From contig CM042150.1 of NCBI GenBank assembly GCA_023376005.1, positions 73,694,131 to 73,758,130 on the forward strand: 64,000 nucleotides of DNA. The letters are read 5' to 3'. The DNA is from Doryteuthis pealeii (Eukaryota; Mollusca; Cephalopoda; Myopsida; Loliginidae). The notes beneath the pieces are model-generated. The model made no database searches. It saw only the letters and a program-made list of their open reading frames with translations, and had not been told where the DNA came from. Both the position numbers and the translations under genes were made by a program. Of this stretch, positions 57,590 through 64,000 are shown one piece after another (position 1 is the first letter of the stretch; every line of letters begins with the position of its first letter).

Positions 57590-57630
57590 GATATTTCGCC
57601 TCAGTATGTACACAAAGCTTTGTCAGAGTA
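57590..57630 (-). other. Hammerhead-like motif H3, eroded
   Basis: Minus strand: CTGACAA (one change from CUGANGA), A, GC...GGC, GAAA, TATC. The order is the same as in the other motifs but stem I is poor. It lies about 600 bp downstream of the Penelope-like coding remnant on the same strand and may belong to its terminal region. Confidence 0.3.
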
Positions 57631-57639
57631 TTCTCTGAC

Positions 57640-57710
57640 AATAACACACACACACACACACAGACACACACATATATATAGATATAGATATAGATATAGA
57701 TTAAAGGATA
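57640..57710. repeat. (CA)n and (TATAGA)n microsatellites
   Basis: CA run at 57642-57672, then TA and several TATAGA units to about 57700. Confidence 0.95.
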
Positions 57711-58189
57711 TGAAAATACACAATGCTGTTAAAATGAAAATATTTATATCATATTCATAGCTAATATTGAACAATATTTTGATTTATAAAAATCATCTTC
57801 AGAGCTTGTTTTTACTCTGGACTCATAGAGAGAGGAGCTGCAAATAATTTAAATTCAAAATGAAAACATTGATGTTCCAAAAAGTCATGCAGTCGTTTCT
57901 TCATAAGCACATTCGCCACGCGGTTCTCAGTCAGCAACACTAATGTATATCTTAGTGTAACAGTTTTTGAAAAAAAAAAAAAAAAAAGAAGACATATTTC
58001 AAATTCAAAATTAGACCAATTCTCTTTTTCAAACAGGAAGAGTTTTAACCCGTTCATGGTAGGCATGCAATGGATTTTTTCAGAATAGAAATTTTTTAAA
58101 TTTTTAAATTTTTCTATTTTTCTTTTTCTTTTTTTTTTTTATATATATAATATAAAAAATATGAATGGTGAAAGGTTTTTTTGGATAAT

Positions 58190-60041
58190 GTGAAATTTAA
58201 ATTTGTTAGGAAGTATACGTCAGAAATGGTTATGTGATGGGGATTTTATCATTTCTGAGTACAAGTGTTGCTAAATAAGGGGATATATTAAAAAAGCCTT
58301 GTCTTTGGGGGATGGTTTGATGTGTGAGAATAACGCAAGATTCCATAATTCTACGTAGTGTTCTATTGTGTATGTGAGTTAATATTTTGGCAACTTTAAA
58401 ATCAAAGGTATGGTTTGTGTCTAAAATATGTTTAGCTAGGGCGTTGTTTAGAAAACCTCGTTTAATATATCTGATTTTTGGTGATAGTTATGTCATGAAT
58501 AATAAGGTCAGTGAAATGTCCAGTGGCCGAATCAGTTGTAGTGTAGGTAGTGGTGTGGGCAGATGAACCAGTGGCAGTAGTTAGGTGGGCAGAGTCTTGT
58601 GTTTTAGTAGTTGCTGATGGGTGATAGTTGGCGTGAATTTGGTAGGATTTCCTTTTGCTCAGAGGGCAGGTGTGGGGTTGAAAGCAAGTCCTGACTGATG
58701 CCTTGGATGGTGTGATGCGAGGTGTAGTGGGGTTGGTATAGAGGTTCTTTTATCTTGGCTTCGGACGAGCTGACCTTCTTCTGCGACGGTCTGTGGAGTA
58801 CTGTCTCTCGGCGTTGTCAGCTTTATTTAAAGCAAGAGATAGGCTCCAGATGGCCTTTGAAGGGTTTTGGGGGGAAGGTTTTTTATTGGCCGAAAAACAT
58901 TAAATAGGAGATATTTTTAATTGTTTATATTTAATGTTTTTCAACTGGAAGTTTTGCTGGAGCCTATGCGTAGAACCATGTTATTTTGGTCACTTTGTTT
59001 TAGGCTGCTGTTGAGTTAACTTCCATTTGGCATCAATAACTTATGTTTTGCTTTGTTGGCGAGTGTATGTATCTCTTTATTGCGGTGTGTGTGTGAATTG
59101 AATTGTTGAATTAGTGAGTTGGGAGATATCTATATTTATGTATATAACATGATTATTTTTATTCTGTAAAATGTTTTTGATTGTTTTCGTTGAGTGAGTA
59201 ACTGTTTTAATACCTATCTTTTTTAGGTTTCTATTTATTTTATCAGTGATAGGATTATTGGGAAGTATGATGTACCTATCAGAGTCGTTATTGTTGTTAT
59301 GTTGTGTGATATTGGGAGATGTAGTGTTATTTTTTCTATTATGTATTCTCAATGCCTATTTTTTAGCACGGTGTAAGAAGTTTAAAGTGTATTGTAATTT
59401 AAGAAAAGACTTTTCAATAATATTAAATTCCTCTTCTAAATATTTCTTATTGCATATCCTAAGTGCTCTAAGAAAGAAACCTATTATGGTACCACTCTTT
59501 ATCTTATTGTTATGGTGGGAATAAAAATGGATGTAGTCATTTTTGTTGGTATTCTTATGATAAACTTTAAATTCTAAAATGGTAGGGTGTGGTTTTGTTC
59601 AAGTTCATGAGTAAATTTAATGGAGGGTTCCACATCATTTAGTTTGTCAATGATATTAGTTAATTTACAGTTTTTTGGTTAAATGAATAACGTGTTGTCA
59701 ATGTAAAAGAAAAAATTAGAGTTATTAGGTAAAATATATTTAAAGGGACCGGATTCTAAGAATTCAAGGAATAAGTAAGTTGAAGGGGTGGCCTAAAGTT
59801 GGTATCAGCCAGTCAGCGAGGGAGTCTATCCCCTTTTCAATAGCGCTAGACCAAGGAGATTGTTTTAGCATCTGAGGTGAAGCGCCATACCTACCATCAT
59901 CTCCTTACTTTACTGAGTTGGCGGGGACCGGTATCGAACTAGGAACCTTGTGGTTTCTAGCCGAACGCTCTACCGAATCTGCTAACCCGGCCCCTCATTA
60001 TTCAAGGAATAAGCATGCCAATATACCACTCAAAGGTGACT

Positions 60042-60044
<3 letters not shown>
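58190..60044 (-). mobile_element. Penelope-like element, RT end and GIY-YIG region, decayed
   Basis: Minus-strand order: a SPLSGILACLFLEFLESG stretch with FKYILPNNSNFFFYIDNTLF (RT active-site region, with Asn where the second catalytic Asp is expected), then NIIDKLNDVEPSIKFTHELE, HTLPF, IKSGTIIGFFLRALRICNKK-like, NLKKIGIKTVTHSTKTIKN (linker), a long Thr/Ser-rich part, and ALAKHILDTNHTFDF, then NRTLRRIMESCVILTHQTIP, matching the C-terminal part of a GIY-YIG endonuclease domain. Several frameshifts. A SINE-C (59776-59999) lies between LEF and the residues before it. A (TA)n tract at 60044-60080 ends the recognisable part. Confidence 0.8.
59776..59999 (-). mobile_element. tRNA-derived SINE-C, full copy
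   Basis: Minus strand: GGGCCGGGTTAGCAGATTCG then GTAGAGC (A box) and GTTCCTAGTTCGATACCGG (B box), followed by GGAGATGATGGTAGGTATGG, CTTGGTCTAGCGCTATTG and a CAGCCAGT... tail ending CTTAGG-CCACCCCTTC. Length about 224 bp. ATTCAAGGAATAAG at 59762-59775 and 60000-60013 is the target duplication, lying in the Penelope-like RT. Confidence 0.92.

Positions 60045-60081
<37 letters not shown>
60044..60081. repeat. (TA)n microsatellite
   Basis: About 18 TA units at the upstream limit of the Penelope-like remnant. Confidence 0.97.
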
Positions 60082-60082
<1 letters not shown>

Positions 60083-60424
60083 AAAATCAACAAGTAATTG
60101 TTAACTCACTCAAAAGTAATTCATATAAATATATATGAGGATAGTTCTCAGTCCAACCAAGAAGGAAATTACTCCTTTTTTGTTTAATTATTAAATTTTA
60201 TTTTTGTAAGGTTAAAGAAACTTGAAAAACAATTTGCCAAGTGTGTGTAACTGTAGAGTGAATATGTAAAATACTATATACATGGTTCTTAGTTTGAAGT
60301 TATCCTCATCTTGTTCAGGCAGATAACTTATCATCAACTCCTTGTAAAACAGTATTGATATCATAAAACTAATCTAATTTGTTTGTGACACTCACAGTGT
60401 GGAAAACAAGTTGTTTTTCATGGG

Positions 60425-60775
60425 TCATGGCTGACTAAAAGATATTAATAGATTAAAGATTAAATAGTTTATACATCTGAAATCTATATCAATAACTGGG
60501 AATAGTTTGTTTGTCAATCCTCTATGGTTTGAGGTTAAGTTACTAAATTTGATATGAATACATGTTGGAATAATGGGAAGGTTTTTTTTTTAACTTTACA
60601 AAAATTGTTTTCTTCATTATAGGGAAGAATGGCTTTTATTGGCCAGTGTCCCTAATCCACGGAAAATCATGTTGATGCAAGATGTAACTATTTCTAGATC
60701 ATTTAAGTTTCAAAAGTTCACATTTAATTAAACATTACTAATTAGATTTATAAGTGAGTCTTCAAGCTGAAGAGG
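60425..60775. repeat. Dispersed repeat Y, copy 2, uninterrupted
   Basis: Matches 48955-49192 plus 49800-49880 in order, without the SINE-A insertion. Class unknown, non-coding. Confidence 0.6.
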
Positions 60776-60956
60776 GAATATGATTATGTAGTTAGAACTA
60801 AAAAACAAACTGACAAAAATATTTAAATCAATAAATTACTTAAGTGTCACCCACTTTAATTAACAAATGGTTTCTCAACAAATTTTCACAAAATAATATT
60901 AATTTCATTAGATAATACTAAAAATATAATTGGTAAATCTCTTTCTTGTTTCTGTA

Positions 60957-61528
60957 CAGCTGGGGCTGTAGAATACACCGACTGCACCTCTGCAGAGGGG
61001 TATATGACACTGCCAATGGAGCCACCTGTTTGAGTGGTCTGTGAACCAGATACTAAGTGGTCACATGACATGCAACATACCATCTTGGCTCTTACTTGGG
61101 CTAGATGGGTGGTTGGAGAGGTCTGATCTGATCAAGCAGCTGGTCATGACAAGCCCTAGCACCTATATGATTGTCCTGGCTGTATTCTTCAAATTTCTCT
61201 ATAGCAAACAGCAACCCTTTTTAACATATAGATACTCAAGGTAGTGGCTGAGATTCAACCATAAGTTTATTAATACACATGTAGTTATTTCTTCTAATTT
61301 ATTAATACACATGTAGTAATGAAAATTATTTTTACCAATTTGTTGATACACATAAAGTTAATTATTTCTACCAATTTAGTGTCATGGGTATGATACTAAA
61401 CTGCATCTAATGGTGAGGTTCCAATTTTGGACGTCTAGGGAGTGAGGAGTACCCCTTCATTGTTATTATTTCCAGGCCCACCCTGACCCAGAGTGGTAGT
61501 ACCTATTAGGGTCTCATCTAGGGGTTAA
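60957..61528 (+). repeat. Dispersed repeat W, copy 2, split by minisatellite units
   Basis: Module order as in 27281-27710 (TAGAATACACCGACTGCACC, CTGCAGAGGGGTAT, CATGCAACATACCATCTTGG, CAGAGTGGTAGTACCTATTAGG). Between GGCTGAGATTCAACC and CATGGGTATGATACTAAACT, 61262-61378 is occupied by three 42-bp units. Confidence 0.75.
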
Positions 61529-61985
61529 ATAGTTAATGATAAATCTAACATGAAAATCATTTCTATCAATTAATAAACATGAAGATAACAAAAAATCTAA
61601 TATAAAAATTATTTCTACCAGTTTATTAATACACATGAAGTTAATGAAAATTATTTCTACCAATTTATTAATACACATGAAGTAAATGAAAATTATTTCT
61701 ACCAATTTATTAATACACATGAAGTTAATGAAAATTATTTCTACCAATTTATTAATACACATGAAGTAAATGAAAATTATTTCTACCAATTTATTAATAC
61801 ACATGAAGTAAATGAAAATTATTTCTACCAATTTATTAATACACATGAAGTTAATGAAAATTATTTCTACCAATTTATTAACACACATGAAGTTGATAAA
61901 AAATCTGACTTAAACATTATTTCTATCAGTTTATTCATACACATGAAGTTAATGAAATACACAAATTATTTCTACCAGTTTATAA
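61262..61985. repeat. 42-bp minisatellite in two blocks
   Basis: Unit: TTTATTAATACACATGAAGT, then TAATGAAAATTATTTCTACCAA. Three diverged units at 61262-61378, then about ten units from 61535 to 61985, eight of them near-identical. Because 42 is divisible by 3, a repetitive minus-strand frame (CINKLVEIIF repeats) exists, but it has no gene context and is not called as a CDS. Confidence 0.93.
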
Positions 61986-61989
61986 ATCC

Positions 61990-64000
61990 AAACAAAAACA
62001 TTCATCTACACATACAATAAATAAGGAGAAGGTATGTATATAATAAAATCCTTTATTGTGTGTACATGTGTATGAAGGTTTGAAAGGGAGGAAAATGTCT
62101 CTTTCTTGTAGGGTAAGATAGGTCTTATTTCTAGGCCATATTGCAAGAATTTTTTCTTTTATACAAGACTGTGTTGTTTTGGCAACACAGTCTAGTGGTC
62201 ATCAGCAGAAATTATTCAGTAAACAGTGAGGTAATCCAATATACCCTTTAAAGATTTTGATGCTAAACAAATGAATTAGGTAATTAATAAGGTTAAGATA
62301 ATTTGAAAATGAAACAAAATCTTAACTTGTCACTTAGAGAGGAAATAGGCATTACCAAGTAAATCCTATTGTGTTGAAAGATGCTGTAAAGGGAAATTAC
62401 TCTGCATGGTACCCTGATAACCTAATAGGTTATGAAAAACTTCAATCCATAGAATATTTGCATTGTTAATTGCAAGATTTCTCTTGGATTTCTTGATTCC
62501 TGATTACCATTCTCAGGTGATTTTATTTCTACCTGGTTTTCTCCAGCATTTTCTCAGATATTTCTTTTTCTTAAAGTTTTTTTCTGGTCTAATTTTTTTT
62601 TCTTCCACAATTTTAACCTTGCATTTCATTCTTTTTAATCTTATTTCTTCCTTTTATTTTCTTTATTATCTTTTTGTATTTTTTCTTTTTATCATTTCTA
62701 ATTCTCATCTTTTCTTGTTTTTCTATCATATTTTGTTTTTTTATTCTTCTTATCAAATTTTCTTTTTCTTTTCTAAATTTCTATTAATTCTTTATTCCTT
62801 TTCCATTCTTTCTTTCTTGCTTCACTTTTCCATTATTATTATTATTTTCTTCTTGTGGTTAATTTCTTTCCATCTTACCTTCATTCGTTTTTTCTTCTTC
62901 TATAAACCAATCCTAAACAAGTGATGCAATATATTTTATTGCAATATTTAAGCATGTCTCTGCCAGCTGCACAAGAACAATACCATTGCCTAAACTTGAT
63001 GAATTTTTTTCATTCTTTTATTCTCATTTTATAAAAAACATGAAGAGAAAAATGTCTTCATTTTTTCTTGCATTAGATTAAACCTCCAGCATATTTGAAT
63101 TTTGCTCCATAACCTTTTCTTGAAACACAAGTTACCACGGACACAGCTTGGGAATTTGATATTTAGAGGAATTCTTTAAAAAAAAACAGAAATAAAAAAA
63201 ATCTTCATTGTATGACTGAGAATCAGAATAAAATTTTTATATGTAAAAAATGGTTGATATTGAGAAGGAATAGAGAGAATAGAAGATAGAAACAAAATTA
63301 GAAGAGGAAAAAGGAATATTTGAAGAGGAGATGGATAATAGGCTGGAGAAGGAGGAAATAAAGAAGAAAGAATTGGAAAGATATTAAAAATATAGAATCT
63401 GTTTAAGAGAGAGACAGAGAATGAATAGTAGATATGGTGAAAAGGAATAGAAAGACAAGGAGAGATAAAAATATAGAATCTGTTTAGGAGAGGTTAATAT
63501 AAGATTTTAAAGCAAGAGATAGAATATTTTGAAGGAACATTATAGATTTTACAAATATTTGTATATATTTGTCCCATGCTAAATCTGTTCTGACATCTTG
63601 TCCGTAGTAGTTTTATTATTATTATTATCATTATTATATAAATAAAAGGACTTTGTAGCATCAATCTCCTTTCTGTTATCCAACAAGTAAAACTAGTTTA
63701 CAGGATATCAGCACACAGAAAATAATCCTTAACCCTTTTCAAACATTTAAATAAAAAGAAATTTCACATGACACAAAACCTTTTGCTTTTAACTTATGGC
63801 TTTGAATTTTCAGATGGTTACTTTTTATATATTGATTTATCATTTAACTTTAGGAAGAGTAGAATGTTGTTGTTTTTTTTCCAATGCATATTTACTGCAC
63901 TAATCCATTGTATGAGGATTAAAAGAATTGGAAGTTATAGGATTGGTCCTGTAGATGTCAAGGTCAAGGGTAGGTAATATTCTGGACATTTTTCAATTAC
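61990..64000. other. Low-complexity stretch, no gene recognised
   Basis: A T/C-rich tract at 62500-62900 (giving Phe/Leu/Ser-rich frames), a GA-rich tract at 63250-63530 with a duplicated AAAAATATAGAATCTGTTTA segment, and a short ATT repeat at about 63612. No element end recognised. Confidence 0.6.

Noticed and set aside
57812..58066. 84-residue minus-strand frame as a gene
   Set aside because: It includes a poly-F stretch from an A-homopolymer, lacks splice or start context and lies beside the Penelope-like element's non-coding end.
59930..59999. A functional tRNA gene on the minus strand
   Set aside because: A and B boxes are present but the acceptor stem does not close and the sequence runs into a SINE body with a target duplication around it. 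The same reasoning applies to the heads at 2871, 17698, 31868, 33994 and 45445.
61514..61888. 124-residue repetitive frame (CINKLVEIIF repeats) as a repeat protein
   Set aside because: It is the 42-bp minisatellite read in one frame. The unit length is divisible by three, so openness is automatic; no promoter, splice or homologous context.

Overview
The window looks like intergenic or intronic DNA from a mollusc, most likely a cephalopod (octopus-like). It is very AT-rich, dense in (TA)n, (CA)n and (CT)n tracts, and built almost entirely of decayed mobile elements: tRNA-headed SINEs, two families of non-LTR retrotransposon 3' ends, a Penelope-like element, Tc1/mariner copies, Ty3/gypsy remnants, a Helitron-like element and foldback elements. 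The organism call is inference from repeat content. I find no intact protein-coding gene. Three minus-strand stretches (15.3, 30.2 and 54.7 kb) could be exons or retrocopies of host genes; none could be identified.

Layout. 0-6 kb: a LINE 3' end split by a short foldback element, a SINE whose left end is an inverted copy of its own tail, and a second SINE carrying a twin-primed LINE insertion. 6-11 kb: a foldback DNA element followed by AT-rich DNA full of palindromes and inverted repeats. 11-19 kb: a LINE with a restriction-like endonuclease domain carrying a solo LTR, mariner remnants, SINEs and a LINE tail. 19-34 kb: degenerate tandem repeats, a composite inverted SINE, a 26-bp minisatellite and a possible pseudogene. 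34-43 kb: a LINE, a Ty3/gypsy pol remnant carrying a 1.29-kb foldback element, an oppositely oriented gag-protease remnant, and three Tc1/mariner-type elements. 43-50 kb: microsatellites, nested inverted SINE copies, a deleted mariner, a 1.75-kb Helitron-like element and another inverted-tail SINE. 50-57 kb: mostly featureless AT-rich DNA with one candidate exon. 57-62 kb: a Penelope-like element carrying a SINE, then a dispersed repeat invaded by a 42-bp minisatellite. 62-64 kb: low-complexity DNA.

The strongest points are four. (1) A SINE family in which the tRNA-like head is preceded by an inverted copy of the tail, seen at three loci inside direct repeats of 9-12 bp. (2) A hammerhead-ribozyme-like core (CTGANGA, stem, GAAA, short palindrome) recurring in four unrelated repeats, including that SINE tail. 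(3) Two foldback elements sharing the terminus GGGTNATTCCATGTCAA. (4) Two other foldbacks with telomere-like repeats in their loops. Several insertions can be subtracted exactly because removing them restores the reading frame or sequence of the element they entered, giving a relative insertion order. All coordinates were read by eye; ends are approximate unless a target-site duplication is given.
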